From: Streptomyces venezuelae
Lineage (GTDB): Bacteria > Actinomycetota > Actinomycetes > Streptomycetales > Streptomycetaceae
DNA: 64,000 nt
Assembly: GCF_008642295.1 (NCBI RefSeq)
Contig: NZ_CP029190.1
Coordinates: forward strand, 3,277,001 to 3,341,000
Reading direction: 5' to 3'
The first letter of the stretch is position 1, and each line of letters starts with the position of its first letter. Made by a program: the position numbers and the translations under genes. Below the pieces are notes generated by a model, which was given only the letters and a program-made list of their open reading frames with translations, did no database searches and was not told the DNA's origin. This document shows positions 41,118 to 50,620 of the stretch, piece after piece.

Positions 41118-41325
41118 CGGGCCATCCTGCCGCAGGCCCGCGCGCCCGGGTGTGCCGTATGTCACGCTTCCGCAGGCCAGGCGGAGCCGTCAAAATCTTG
41201 GGGCCGGTCCGCTGGTCCCCGTGCGGGTGACCAACGACCGTTCCGGGCATCAACGGGGATGACCGCGCCGGACCGCGAATCACGCCGGGAGCCGCGCGTG
41301 TTCGCACTACCTGAGGAGCCGCCTG

Positions 41326-42438
41326 ATGTCCGACTTCGTACCCGGACTCGAAGGGGTCGTCGCGTTCGAAACGGAGATCGCCGAACCGGACAAGGAAGGC
41401 GGGTCCCTCCGCTACCGCGGTGTCGACATCGAAGACCTGGTCGGCCATGTGTCCTTCGGGAACGTGTGGGGCCTGCTGGTCGACGGCGCCTTCAACCCCG
41501 GCCTGCCGGCCGCCGAGCCGTTCCCCATCCCCGTGCACTCCGGTGACATCCGGGTCGACGTGCAGTCCGCGCTGGCCATGCTCGCCCCCGTGTGGGGTCT
41601 GAAACCGCTGCTGGACATCGACGAGCAGACCGCCCGCGACAACCTGGCGCGGGCCGCCGTGATGGCCCTGTCGTACGTCGCCCAGTCCGCCCGCGGGCAG
41701 GGCCGGCCGATGGTGCCGCAGCGGGAGATCGACAAGGCCGAGTCGGTGGTCGAGCGGTTCATGATCCGCTGGCGGGGCGAGCCGGACCCGCGGCACGTCA
41801 AGGCCGTCGACGCGTACTGGACCTCGGCCGCCGAGCACGGCATGAACGCCTCCACCTTCACGGCGCGGGTGATCGCCTCGACCGGCGCGGACGTCGCGGC
41901 GGCTCTCTCGGGGGCCGTGGGCGCCATGTCCGGCCCGCTGCACGGCGGTGCGCCGTCCCGGGTGCTCGGCATGATCGAGGAGATCGAGCGCACCGGGGAC
42001 GCGGTGGCGTACGTGAAGAAGGCCCTCGACCAGGGTGAGCGGCTGATGGGCTTCGGCCACCGCGTCTACCGGGCCGAGGACCCGCGGGCCCGGGTGCTGC
42101 GCCGTACGGCGAAGGAGCTGGACGCCCCGCGCTACGAGGTGGCGGCGGCGCTGGAGAAGGCCGCGCTGGAGGAACTGCACGCCCGGCGCCCCGACCGGGT
42201 GCTGGCCACCAATGTGGAGTTCTGGGCCGCGATCATGCTGGACTTCGCGGAGGTTCCGGCGCACATGTTCACCTCCATGTTCACCTGCGCCCGTACGGCG
42301 GGCTGGTCGGCGCACATCCTGGAGCAGAAGCGCACCGGCCGCCTGGTCCGCCCCTCGGCCCGCTACATCGGCCCCGGCCGCCGGGACCCGCGCGACATCG
42401 AGGGCTACGCGGACATCGTGGGCAGCGCCGGCGCGTAA
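41326..42438 (+). CDS. Citrate synthase (short, actinobacterial type)
   Basis: A 370-residue citrate/methylcitrate synthase of the short type. The active-site pattern includes LHGGAPSRVLGM (first His), GFGHRVYRAEDPRARVL (second His) and FAEVPAHMFTSMFTCARTAG (Asp equivalent on the loop, Arg in ARTAGW). It condenses oxaloacetate with acetyl-CoA or a related acyl-CoA. It resembles the second citrate synthase of S. coelicolor, so it may not be the main TCA enzyme. GAGGAG at 41313-41318 supports the ATG, and a strong hairpin follows the stop. Confidence 0.93.
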   Translation: MSDFVPGLEGVVAFETEIAEPDKEGGSLRYRGVDIEDLVGHVSFGNVWGLLVDGAFNPGLPAAEPFPIPVHSGDIRVDVQSALAMLAPVWGLKPLLDIDEQTARDNLARAAVMALSYVAQSARGQGRPMVPQREIDKAESVVERFMIRWRGEPDPRHVKAVDAYWTSAAEHGMNASTFTARVIASTGADVAAALSGAVGAMSGPLHGGAPSRVLGMIEEIERTGDAVAYVKKALDQGERLMGFGHRVYRAEDPRARVLRRTAKELDAPRYEVAAALEKAALEELHARRPDRVLATNVEFWAAIMLDFAEVPAHMFTSMFTCARTAGWSAHILEQKRTGRLVRPSARYIGPGRRDPRDIEGYADIVGSAGA

Positions 42439-42454
42439 GGGCTGTCCGTTCGGC

Positions 42455-42483
42455 CGGCGGCCGGGTCCTGGACCCGGCCGCCG
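42455..42483. terminator. Bidirectional terminator hairpin
   Basis: A perfect 14-bp stem, CGGCGGCCGGGTCC paired with GGACCCGGCCGCCG around a single T. It lies between the convergent stops of citrate synthase (plus) and the TetR gene (minus) and should serve both transcripts. Confidence 0.82.
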
Positions 42484-42509
42484 CCGTCGTCATGCGGGCC
42501 CTGTTCCGG

Positions 42510-43109
42510 TCAGGCGGGATCCGGGCCCAGGGCGGAGTCGACGATCCGGGACCACTGGGCGACCACGCGGCTGCGGCGGCCGGCGTCGTCCGTCAGGACA
42601 TTGGCCAGGCCGAGGCCCCGGGCCAGGTCCAGCAGGCCCTGGACGGTCTCGCGCACCCCGGGCACGGACTCGTCGGCGCCCAGCAGGTCGACCGCGATGC
42701 GGTGGGTCTCGCGGCCGACGCGGGCTTCGAGTTCGGTGACGCGGGGCCGCAGCTGCTCCTCGTTGGACGCGGCCACCCACAGCTGGAGGGCGGCGCGGAA
42801 CAGGGGGCCCGTGTAGAGGTCGACCAGGGCGCCGACCACGGCGGTGCGGGCGGCCGGGCCCTCCGCGAACAGGCCGCGCAGTGCCGCGGAGCGCTCCTCC
42901 GCGACGTACTCGACGGCGGCGGTGAACAGGTCCTCGCGGGTGGGGAAGTGGTGCTGGGCCGCGCCGCGGGACACCCCGGCGCGTTCGGCGACCACGGCGA
43001 CGGTCGAGCCGGCCCAGCCGTGCTCGGCCAGGCAGGACACCGCGGCTTCCAGCAGGCGCTGCCGGGTGGCCCGGCTGCGGTCCTGCTTGGGGGTGGTCAC
43101 AGCGCCCAT
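42510..43109 (-). CDS. TetR-family regulator of the carboxylase/AtuA operon
   Basis: A 199-residue TetR protein. The N-terminal helix-turn-helix is VAVVAERAGVSRGAAQHHFP; the C-terminal domain is a ligand-binding bundle. It is the last gene of the leftward operon and its ATG overlaps the enoyl-CoA hydratase stop by 13 bp. By analogy with AtuR and LiuR-type regulators it should repress this operon and release DNA when an acyl-CoA intermediate binds. The perfect palindrome at 51479-51490 before the operon's first gene is its likely target. It does not obviously account for the CTGACG regulon. Confidence 0.88.
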   Translation of the reverse strand: MGAVTTPKQDRSRATRQRLLEAAVSCLAEHGWAGSTVAVVAERAGVSRGAAQHHFPTREDLFTAAVEYVAEERSAALRGLFAEGPAARTAVVGALVDLYTGPLFRAALQLWVAASNEEQLRPRVTELEARVGRETHRIAVDLLGADESVPGVRETVQGLLDLARGLGLANVLTDDAGRRSRVVAQWSRIVDSALGPDPA

Positions 43110-43843
43110 GACGGGTCCCGGCCCTCGAAGCGGGCGGTGATGCCCTCGCGGGCCTCGGCTGAGCCGAAGTGGTGCGCGGACAGGGCGGTGAGGGCCTCGC
43201 CGTCCTGGCCGAGGGCGGCCCGTACGGGAGCGGTGAGCAGCCGTTTGGTCGCTGCGAGGGCCTCGGGTCCGGCCTTGCGCAGCCCGGCCAGCACCGGAGC
43301 GAGGATCTCGTCGACGTCCCTGCCGTCCCCGCCGTGCAGGGTGAGCAGGCCGATCCGGGTGGCTTCGGCGGCGTCGAAGGGCTCGGCGGTGAGGAAGTAG
43401 CGGGCGGCGGCGCGCGGGTCGAGCCGGGGCAGCAGCGGCGCGGAGATGACCGCCGGGACCACCCCGAGGTGGGTTTCGGTGAAGGCGTACGTGGAGCCGG
43501 GCCCGGCCGCGGCGATATCGCAGGCGCCGAGCAGGCCGAGGCCGCCGGCCCGGACATGGCCGGTGACGCGGGCGACCACCGGCCGGGGCAGCTCGGTGAT
43601 CTCCCGGAGCAGGGCCAGGAAGTCCGCCGGATCGCAGGGGGACTTCAGGTCGGCGCCGGCGCAGAAGGTGGTGCCGGTGTGGGTGAGGACGACCGCCCGG
43701 ACCGCCGGATCCGCACCGGCCTCGGCGATGGCGGTCCGGAGTGCGCCGACGAGCTCTGCGGAGAGTGCGTTCCGGTTGGCCGGGGAGTCCAGGGTGAGCG
43801 TGGTGACACCGGCCGCCTGTGCGGTGTGGACGAGTGGGGCCAT
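43097..43843 (-). CDS. Enoyl-CoA hydratase (AtuE/LiuC-like)
   Basis: A 248-residue crotonase-fold enzyme with TFCAGADLKSP and RAGGLGLLGACDIA as oxyanion-hole segments, and FTETHLGVVPAVISAPL holding a Glu at the hydratase position. In terpene or leucine catabolism the counterpart hydrates isohexenylglutaconyl-CoA or 3-methylglutaconyl-CoA; the operon context fits either. GGAGGAGAC is next to the ATG. It follows the acyl-CoA dehydrogenase after 127 bp and overlaps the TetR gene. Confidence 0.88.
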   Translation of the reverse strand: MAPLVHTAQAAGVTTLTLDSPANRNALSAELVGALRTAIAEAGADPAVRAVVLTHTGTTFCAGADLKSPCDPADFLALLREITELPRPVVARVTGHVRAGGLGLLGACDIAAAGPGSTYAFTETHLGVVPAVISAPLLPRLDPRAAARYFLTAEPFDAAEATRIGLLTLHGGDGRDVDEILAPVLAGLRKAGPEALAATKRLLTAPVRAALGQDGEALTALSAHHFGSAEAREGITARFEGRDPSWAL

Positions 43844-43970
43844 GTCTCCTCCGGAGGTGTGCGGATGTGCGGGCGGGGCGGGCCCTCCCGGGGGAGGGTA
43901 TGCGGGACGCCCACGGGCCCCGCATCCCCCCTCTCCCGGCCGGGGGCAGGGGGCCTGGGCGGTACAGCCG

Positions 43971-45131
43971 TCAGTACGACTTCGGCAGGCCCAGGGTCTG
44001 GTGCGAGACGAAGTTGAGGATCATCTCGCGGCTGACCGGCGCGATCCGGGCCACCCGGGCGGCGGTGATCAGCGAGGCCAGCCCGTACTCGCGGGTGAGG
44101 CCGTTGCCGCCCAGGGTGTGGACCGCCTGGTCCACGGCCCGTACGCAGGCCTCGGCGGCGGCGTACTTGGCCATGTTGGCGGCCTCGCCGGCGGCCATGT
44201 CCTCCCCGCTGTCGTAGAGGTGCGCGGCCTTCTGCATCATCAGCCGGGCCAGTTCCAGCTCGATGTGCGCCTGTGCCAGCGGGTGGGCGAGGGCCTGGTG
44301 GGCGCCGATGGGCTCCTTCCACACCTGGCGGGTCTTCGCGTATTCCACGGCTTTGGCGAGGGCGTAGCGGCCCATGCCGATCGCGAAGGCGGCGGTCATG
44401 ATGCGTTCGGGGTTGAGGCCGGCGAACAGCTGGAGCAAGCCTGCGTCCTCGTCGCCGACCAGGGCGTCGGCCGGCAGCCGGACCTCGTCCAGGACCAGCT
44501 CGAACTGCTTCTCCGCCGCCTGGAGTTCCATGTCGATGACGGAGCGGGAGAAGCCGGGGGTGTCCCGGGGGACGATGAACAGACAGGGCTTGAGGCGCCC
44601 TGTCCTGGCGTCCTCGGTGCGGCCGACGATCAGGGTGGCATCGGCGATGTCCACGCCGGAGATGAACACCTTGCGGCCGGTGAGGACCCAGTCCTCACCG
44701 TCCCGGCGGGCCGTGGTGGTGATCCGGTGCGCATTGGAGCCGGCATCGGGCTCGGTGATGCCGAAGGCCATGGTGCGGCTGCCGTCGGCGAGTCCGGGCA
44801 GCCAGGCCTGCTTCTGCGCCTCGGTGCCGAAGCGGGAGATGACCGTGCCGCAGATGGCCGGTGAGACCACCATCATCAGCAGCGGGGAGCCGGCTGCCCC
44901 CAGTTCCTCCAGGACGATGGAGAGTTCGGCGATGCCGCCGCCTCCGCCCCCGTACTCCTCGGGCAGGTTGACCCCGAGATAGCCGAGCTTGGCGGCATCC
45001 GCCCACAGCTCGTCGGGGTGGCTGCCCTCGCGGGCGATCCGGACCAGGTAGTCGCGGCCGTAGCGCTGCCCGAGGGCGGCGACGGCGGTGCGCAGGGCGG
45101 TGTGCTCTGCGGATTCGAGGACGGGGCTCAT
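43971..45131 (-). CDS. Acyl-CoA dehydrogenase (AtuD/citronellyl-CoA type)
   Basis: A 386-residue acyl-CoA dehydrogenase. FAD and substrate motifs: AFGITEPDAGSNAHRITTTA and GRKVFISGVDIADATLIVG. The candidate base is the Glu in GLNPERIMTAAFAIG, the isovaleryl-CoA-type position. The C-terminus is VHTLGGNGLTREYGLASLIT, where many relatives have QxxGGxG. In the operon it should make a 2,3-enoyl-CoA for the biotin carboxylase. Its start overlaps the alpha-subunit stop by 4 bp (ATGA). Confidence 0.9.
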   Translation of the reverse strand: MSPVLESAEHTALRTAVAALGQRYGRDYLVRIAREGSHPDELWADAAKLGYLGVNLPEEYGGGGGGIAELSIVLEELGAAGSPLLMMVVSPAICGTVISRFGTEAQKQAWLPGLADGSRTMAFGITEPDAGSNAHRITTTARRDGEDWVLTGRKVFISGVDIADATLIVGRTEDARTGRLKPCLFIVPRDTPGFSRSVIDMELQAAEKQFELVLDEVRLPADALVGDEDAGLLQLFAGLNPERIMTAAFAIGMGRYALAKAVEYAKTRQVWKEPIGAHQALAHPLAQAHIELELARLMMQKAAHLYDSGEDMAAGEAANMAKYAAAEACVRAVDQAVHTLGGNGLTREYGLASLITAARVARIAPVSREMILNFVSHQTLGLPKSY

Positions 45132-47059
45132 CGGTGCGGTTCCTCCTGGACGACGGCGAGCAGGGCGCCGAATTCGACCTGTTGGCCGGTGACGGCGTGG
45201 AGCGCGGCGAGCGTGCCGGAGGCGGGCGAGACGATGCGGTGCTCCATCTTCATGGCCTCCAGCCAGAGCAGGGACTGCCCGGCGGTGACGGCGGAGCCGG
45301 GGGCCAGGCCCTCGGCGACACGGACGACGGTGCCGGGCATGGGGGCGAGCAGGGAGCCGGGGTCGGTGCGGTCCTCGGGGTCGGCGAACCGGGGAACGCG
45401 GGTGAGGGTGTGGGAGCCGAGTGCGGAATCCACATAGATCTCGGCACTGTCGGCGCCGTTGGCACTGTTGGCGCTGTTCGAATTTTGTTTCACGTGGAAC
45501 ACGCGCCGGATTCCGCTGACTTCGAGGGTGACGAGGGTGGGGGTGGCGGACAGGACCCGAACGTCCGGGTGGTCGACGGGGTGGTACTGCACCTCGTACT
45601 CGGTGCCGGCCTCGGTGTAGCGGCGGGTCTGGGGCTGGGAGCGGACGTTGCGCCAGGCGCCCAGGCGTGCTGCCAGGGAGGCGTCCGGGGCGGGGGCGGC
45701 CTCGGCGAGGGCGGCGGCGAGGGCGGCCACGGTGCCGTCCGGGCCGCCTTCGGTGAGGGCGGGAAGGTGGCGCTCGTAGAACCCGGTGTCGAGCTGTCCG
45801 GCGGCGAACTCCGGGTGGTGCAGGGACCGTACGAGCAGCTCGCGGTTGGTGGTGAGCCCGTGGATGCGGGCTCCGGACAGGGCGTGCGCCAGGGCGCGGA
45901 CGGCCTCGGCGCGGGTGGGGGCGTGGGCGATGACCTTGGCGAGCATCGGGTCGTAGTGGATGCCGACGGTGTCCCCGTCGGCGAAGCCGGTGTCGACGCG
46001 GACCGCGCCGGGGACGTCCAGGGTGTGGAGGACGCCGGCCTGCGGACGCCAGTCCTGAGCCGGGTCCTCCGCGTACAGCCGGGCCTCGACGGCGTGGCCC
46101 TCGGGCTCCGGGGGCGTGAGCGGCAGGGCCGCGCCCTCGGCCACGCGCAGCTGGAGGGCGACCAGGTCCAGGCCGAAGACCGCCTCGGTGACGGGGTGTT
46201 CGACCTGGAGCCGGGTGTTCATCTCCAGGAAGTACGGGCGGCCGTCGGCGGTGACCAGGAACTCGACGGTACCGGCGCCCCGGTAGGACACCGCCCGGGC
46301 GGCGGCCACGGCCGCCTCGTTGAGGGTGGCGCGCAGGGATTCGGGGAGACCGGGAGCCGGAGCCTCCTCGATCACCTTCTGGTGGCGCCGCTGGAGGGAG
46401 CAGTCGCGGGTGCCCAGGGCCCATACGGTGCCATGGGAGTCGGCGAGGATCTGCACCTCGACATGGCGGCCCCGCTCGACATAGGGCTCGGCGAAGACCT
46501 CGTCGTCGCCGAAGGCCGAACGGGCCTCGGCCGCGGCGGCGTCGAGGGCCTCCTTGAGGCCGTCCAGGTCACGGACCACCCGCATACCGCGCCCGCCGCC
46601 GCCCGCGGCGGCCTTGAGCAGCAGCGGCAGGTCGGCCTGGGTGGCGGCGGCCGGGTCGACGGGGTCGAGCAGCGGGACGCCGGCGGCCCGCATCAGCTCC
46701 TTGGCCCGGGTCTTGGAGGCCATGGCCTCGATGGCCTCGGGCGGCGGTCCGATCCAGCGGAGCCCGGCGGCGAGGACCTCGCGGGCGAAGCCCGCGTTCT
46801 CGGAGAGGAACCCGTAACCGGGGTGGACGGCGTCGGCCCCGGCGGCGAGGGCGGCCTTGATGATCAGGTCGCCGCGGAGATAGGTGTCGGCGGGGGCCGA
46901 GCCGGGCAGGCGTACGGCCGCATCGGCCTCCCGGACGTGAAGGGCTGCGGCGTCCGGATCGGAGTACACGGCCACGCCCGCCACGCCCAGGGCACGGGCG
47001 GTACGGAAGATGCGGACGGCGATCTCGCCGCGATTGGCTACCAGCAGGGAACGGATCAT
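45128..47059 (-). CDS. Biotin-dependent acyl-CoA carboxylase alpha subunit
   Basis: A 643-residue subunit with an N-terminal biotin carboxylase (residues 1-450: SLLVANRGEIAVRIFRTARA, KAAAGGGGRGMRVV for ATP-grasp, EMNTRLQVEHPVTE) and a C-terminal BCCP domain with the biotin Lys in EAMKMEH. An Asn/Ser/Ala linker (QNSNSANSANGADSAE) sits before the BCCP. Paired with the beta subunit and AtuA, it probably carboxylates geranyl-CoA or 3-methylcrotonyl-CoA. Its ATG comes 7 bp after the beta-subunit stop; the ribosome site is weak, so coupling is likely. Confidence 0.93.
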   Translation of the reverse strand: MIRSLLVANRGEIAVRIFRTARALGVAGVAVYSDPDAAALHVREADAAVRLPGSAPADTYLRGDLIIKAALAAGADAVHPGYGFLSENAGFAREVLAAGLRWIGPPPEAIEAMASKTRAKELMRAAGVPLLDPVDPAAATQADLPLLLKAAAGGGGRGMRVVRDLDGLKEALDAAAAEARSAFGDDEVFAEPYVERGRHVEVQILADSHGTVWALGTRDCSLQRRHQKVIEEAPAPGLPESLRATLNEAAVAAARAVSYRGAGTVEFLVTADGRPYFLEMNTRLQVEHPVTEAVFGLDLVALQLRVAEGAALPLTPPEPEGHAVEARLYAEDPAQDWRPQAGVLHTLDVPGAVRVDTGFADGDTVGIHYDPMLAKVIAHAPTRAEAVRALAHALSGARIHGLTTNRELLVRSLHHPEFAAGQLDTGFYERHLPALTEGGPDGTVAALAAALAEAAPAPDASLAARLGAWRNVRSQPQTRRYTEAGTEYEVQYHPVDHPDVRVLSATPTLVTLEVSGIRRVFHVKQNSNSANSANGADSAEIYVDSALGSHTLTRVPRFADPEDRTDPGSLLAPMPGTVVRVAEGLAPGSAVTAGQSLLWLEAMKMEHRIVSPASGTLAALHAVTGQQVEFGALLAVVQEEPHR

Positions 47060-47066
47060 CTGAGAC

Positions 47067-48665
47067 TCACATCCGGAAGACGCCGAAGCCGCCACGAGTG
47101 CCCTCGACCGGGGCGTTGTGGACGGCCGACAGGCACAGGCCGAGGACGGTGCGGGTGTCGCGCGGGTCGATGACCCCGTCGTCGTACAGCCGCCCGGACA
47201 GGAACATGGGCAGCGACTCGGACTCGATCTGCTGCTCCACGAAGGCGCGCATGCCGGCGTCCGCGTCCTCGTCATACGGCTGCCCCTTGGCGGCGGCCGA
47301 CTGCCGCGCCACGATCGACAGCACGCCGGCGAGCTGCTGCGGGCCCATCACGGCGGACTTGGCGCTGGGCCAGGCGAACAGGAACCGGGGATCGTAGGCC
47401 CGGCCGCACATGCCGTAGTGGCCGGCGCCGTAGGAGGCCCCGATGAGCACGGACAGGTGCGGGACGCGGGAGTTGGACACCGCATTGATCATCATCGCGC
47501 CGTGCTTGACGATGCCTCCCTGCTCGTACTCCTTGCCGACCATGTAGCCGGTGGTGTTGTGGAGGAAGAGCAGCGGGATGTCCCGCTGGTTGGCGAGCTG
47601 GATGAACTGGGCGGCCTTCTGCGACTCGGCGCTGAACAGCACGCCCTGGGCATTGGCGAGGATGCCGACGGGATAGCCGTGGAGGCCGGCCCAGCCGGTG
47701 ACCAGGCTGGTGCCGTAGAGGGGCTTGAACTCGTCGAACTCGGAGCCGTCGACCAGGCGGGCGATGACCTCGCGCGGGTCGAAGGGGGTCTTCAGGTCGG
47801 CCGGCACGATGCCGAGGAGTTCCTCGGGGTCGTGGAGCGGCTCGGCGGCCGGAGCCGGGTCGGGGTGGGCCTTGCGGTGGTTGAGGCGGGCGACGATCCG
47901 GCGGGCCTGCCGGATCGCGTCCTGCTCGTCGAGGGCGTAGTGGTCGGCGAGTCCGGAGGTCCGGGCGTGCATGTCGGCTCCGCCGAGGGACTCGTCGTCG
48001 CTCTCCTCGCCGGTGGCCATCTTCACCAGGGGCGGGCCCCCGAGGAACACCTTGGACCGGTCCTTGATCATGACGGTGTGGTCGGACATGCCGGGGACGT
48101 ACGCGCCTCCGGCGGTGGAATTGCCGAAGACCACGGCGATGGTGGGGATGCCGGCCGCCGACAGCCGGGTCAGGTCGCGGAAGATCGCCCCGCCCGGGAT
48201 GAAGATCTCCTTCTGGGAGGGGAGATCGGCGCCACCGGACTCGACGAGGCTGATGCAGGGGAGCCGGTTGGCGAGGGCGATCTCGTTGGCCCGGAGGGCC
48301 TTCTTCAGGGTCCAGGGGTTGGAGGCGCCGCCGCGGACCGTGGGGTCGTTGGCGGTGATCAGGCATTCGGTGCCTTCGACGGTGCCGATGCCGGTGACCA
48401 TGGATGCGCCGACGGGGTGGTCGCTGCCCCAGGCGGCCAGCGGGGACAGCTCCAGGAACGGGGTGTCCGGGTCGAGCAGCAGCTCGATGCGCTCGCGGGC
48501 GAGCAGTTTGCCGCGGCTGCGGTGCCGTTCGGTGTACTTGGGACCGCCGCCGGCCAGGGCCTTGGCATGCTCGGTGTCGAGTTCGGCGAGGCGGGCGAGG
48601 GCGGCCTCGCGGTGGGCCAGATAGTCGGGGTCGCGGGTGTCGACGCGTGTGCCGAGCCGGGTCAC
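47067..48665 (-). CDS. Acyl-CoA carboxylase beta (carboxyltransferase) subunit
   Basis: A 532-residue carboxyltransferase. It has the N-half crotonase fold (ISLVESGGADLPSQKEIFIP and NSTAGGAYVPGMSDHTV) and C-half (LFLHNTTGYMVGKEYEQGGI, VLIGASYGAGHYGMCGRAYD, then WPSAKSAVMGPQQLAGVL). The patterns match MCC/GCC-type beta subunits. It transfers CO2 from biotin to the enoyl-CoA. GTG 48665 overlaps the AtuA stop by 4 bp and has GGAGG upstream. Confidence 0.93.
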   Translation of the reverse strand: MTRLGTRVDTRDPDYLAHREAALARLAELDTEHAKALAGGGPKYTERHRSRGKLLARERIELLLDPDTPFLELSPLAAWGSDHPVGASMVTGIGTVEGTECLITANDPTVRGGASNPWTLKKALRANEIALANRLPCISLVESGGADLPSQKEIFIPGGAIFRDLTRLSAAGIPTIAVVFGNSTAGGAYVPGMSDHTVMIKDRSKVFLGGPPLVKMATGEESDDESLGGADMHARTSGLADHYALDEQDAIRQARRIVARLNHRKAHPDPAPAAEPLHDPEELLGIVPADLKTPFDPREVIARLVDGSEFDEFKPLYGTSLVTGWAGLHGYPVGILANAQGVLFSAESQKAAQFIQLANQRDIPLLFLHNTTGYMVGKEYEQGGIVKHGAMMINAVSNSRVPHLSVLIGASYGAGHYGMCGRAYDPRFLFAWPSAKSAVMGPQQLAGVLSIVARQSAAAKGQPYDEDADAGMRAFVEQQIESESLPMFLSGRLYDDGVIDPRDTRTVLGLCLSAVHNAPVEGTRGGFGVFRM

Positions 48666-50620
48666 GGACCTGCCTCCGGGGTCGGGATCAGGTGGGTGGG
48701 GATGTCGAGGTGGCGGGCGCGGAGCCATTCGCCGAGGGCTTTGGCCTGGGGGTCGAAGCGGTGGGCTGCCGCCACGCCGTCGCCGAGGATCCCCTCGATG
48801 GTGAAGTTGAGGGCGCGGAGGTTGGGGAGGGCATGGCGGGTGAGGGTGAGGCCGGCCGTCTCCGGGAGGAGCCGCCGGAACTCGTCGACGGTGAGGGTGG
48901 CTTCGAGCCAGGCGTAGGCGTCGTCGGTCTCGACCCAGACCCCCAGGTTCGCGTCCCCGCCCTTGTCGCCACTCCGGGCACCCACCACCCGCCCGAGCGG
49001 GGCCCGGGTGGTGCCGGGGCGCGGACACCCCGCGGGCGCGGCCTCCGCCCCGGGCTCGCCGGGTGCCCGGGCTCCGGACCGGACGCCGTCCGGAAGTTCG
49101 GCCCCAGGCCCGTGCGACGCATCGGCGTCGGCCACGCCGACCGCCCCGGCTCCGGGCCGGACGCCGTCCGGGGCTTCGGCCCCGGACTCCGCCCCGGCCC
49201 CGCCGGCCGTCCGGGCTCCGCCCGGACCCAGGTCCGGGGCCCCGGACCGGACGGCGTCCGGGGGCTCCGGCCCCACACCCCCGGCTGGGTGGGGTGGGAT
49301 GGGGAGGCGGGTGCCGGTTGGGAGGATCGCCTCGTGTCGGACCGCGGCAGGCGGGATGGTGTGTGCGGTGAAGATGCCGTACGGCTGGGGCGGGCCCGGG
49401 ACCGCGGTCACGTGGAAGCCCGGGTAGCTGCCGAGCGCCAGCTCGATGGCCGCCGAGGTCAGCGGCCGGCCCACCCGCTCCGCCGACGCATCGCGGACCA
49501 CCAGCCGGAGCAGCGCCGAGGCCGTCTCCTCCGTCGCCGCGTCCGCGTGGTCCGTACGGGCCAGGGTCCACTCCGCGGAGCCGACCCCCTCCAGCGTCTC
49601 CGCGAGCTGCTCCCGCACCAGCGCGGCCTTCGCCTCGATGTCCAGGCCGGTCAGCACGAACACCACCTCGTTGCGCCAGCCCCCGATCCGGGTGACGCCC
49701 ACCTTCAGCGTGGGCGGCGGGGGTTCGCCCACCACCCCCTCGATGCCGACCCGGTCCGCGCCCACCTCGGACAGCCGGACCGTGTCCAGGCGGGCCGTCA
49801 CGTCCGGGCCGAGGTAGCGGACGCCCTGGGTTTCGTACAGGAGTTGCGCGGTGACCGTGCCCGCCGAGACGAGTCCGCCGGTGCCCGGATGCTTGGTGAT
49901 CACCGAGGAGCCGTCCGCGGCGATCTCGGCCAGCGGAAAGCCCGGCCTGCGCACATCGGTTCCCGGCCGGTCGAAGAACGCGTAGTTACCGCCGGTGGCC
50001 TGGGTTCCGCACTCCAGGACATGGCCCGCGACCACGGCCCCCGCGAGCCGGTCGTAGTCCTGCGGCCCCCAGTCGAACCACCAGGCCGCCGGCCCGGTGA
50101 CCAGGGCCGCGTCCGTGACCCGGCCGGTGACCACCACCTCCGCCCCGGCCCGCAGACAGGCGGTGATGCCGGCTCCGCCCAGGTAGGCGTTGGCGGTGAG
50201 GGCGGCGCCCGCGCCCGGTTCGCCGTACGGCAGCGGCTGCGGCAGCTGCATCAGGTCGTCGCCCTCTACATGGGCCACCGCCACCGGAATCCCCGCCTTG
50301 GCGGCGAGTTCGCGGACCGCGTCCGCCAGCCCGGCCGGGTTGAGGCCGCCGGCGTTGGTCACGATCCGTACGCCCTTCTCGTGCGCGAGCCCGAGGAAGT
50401 CCTCCAGCTGGCGCAGGAAGGTTTTGGCGTACCCGGCTCCGGGGTCCTTCAGCCGGTCCCGGCCCAGGATCAGCATGGTGAGCTCGGCCAGGTAGTCGCC
50501 GGTGAGCACGTCCAGCGGGCCGCCGGTGAGCATCTCGCGCATCGCGGACAGCCGGTCGCCGTAGAAGCCGGACGCGTTGCCGATGCGCAGCGGACGGCGG
50601 GGAGCCGCAGCGCCCGTCAC
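48662..50620 (-). CDS. AtuA-family acyclic terpene utilisation protein with an expanded linker
   Basis: A 652-residue AtuA-family protein. The N-terminal AtuA domain (about 10-440) includes [35 protein letters not shown] and [22 protein letters not shown]-terminal AtuA-associated domain (about 541-645) has [20 protein letters not shown]. Between them, about 100 residues (443-540) are Gly/Pro/Ala/Asp-rich with repeated [12 protein letters not shown] units, an insertion relative to the usual form. AtuA is required for acyclic terpene (citronellol, geranylate) use in pseudomonads; its biochemical role is unclear. GTG 50620 overlaps the TIGR03084 stop (GTGA). Confidence 0.88.
   Translation of the reverse strand: MTGAAAPRRPLRIGNASGFYGDRLSAMREMLTGGPLDVLTGDYLAELTMLILGRDRLKDPGAGYAKTFLRQLEDFLGLAHEKGVRIVTNAGGLNPAGLADAVRELAAKAGIPVAVAHVEGDDLMQLPQPLPYGEPGAGAALTANAYLGGAGITACLRAGAEVVVTGRVTDAALVTGPAAWWFDWGPQDYDRLAGAVVAGHVLECGTQATGGNYAFFDRPGTDVRRPGFPLAEIAADGSSVITKHPGTGGLVSAGTVTAQLLYETQGVRYLGPDVTARLDTVRLSEVGADRVGIEGVVGEPPPPTLKVGVTRIGGWRNEVVFVLTGLDIEAKAALVREQLAETLEGVGSAEWTLARTDHADAATEETASALLRLVVRDASAERVGRPLTSAAIELALGSYPGFHVTAVPGPPQPYGIFTAHTIPPAAVRHEAILPTGTRLPIPPHPAGGVGPEPPDAVRSGAPDLGPGGARTAGGAGAESGAEAPDGVRPGAGAVGVADADASHGPGAELPDGVRSGARAPGEPGAEAAPAGCPRPGTTRAPLGRVVGARSGDKGGDANLGVWVETDDAYAWLEATLTVDEFRRLLPETAGLTLTRHALPNLRALNFTIEGILGDGVAAAHRFDPQAKALGEWLRARHLDIPTHLIPTPEAGP
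49079..49261. repeat. Three interspersed CCGGACGCCGTCCGG palindromes inside atuA
   Basis: Near-identical 15-bp sequences at 49079-49093, 49157-49171 and 49247-49261, each a 7+1+7 inverted repeat, spaced 78 and 90 bp apart (multiples of 3). They encode the repeated [12 protein letters not shown] units of the AtuA linker. They look like expanded hairpin elements kept in frame. Confidence 0.85.

Noticed and set aside
42510..43109. TetR gene as the regulator of the CTGACG regulon
   Set aside because: It is part of the AtuA operon, whose promoter has a different palindrome (CAAGCATGCTTG), and no CTGACG dyad was seen near it.
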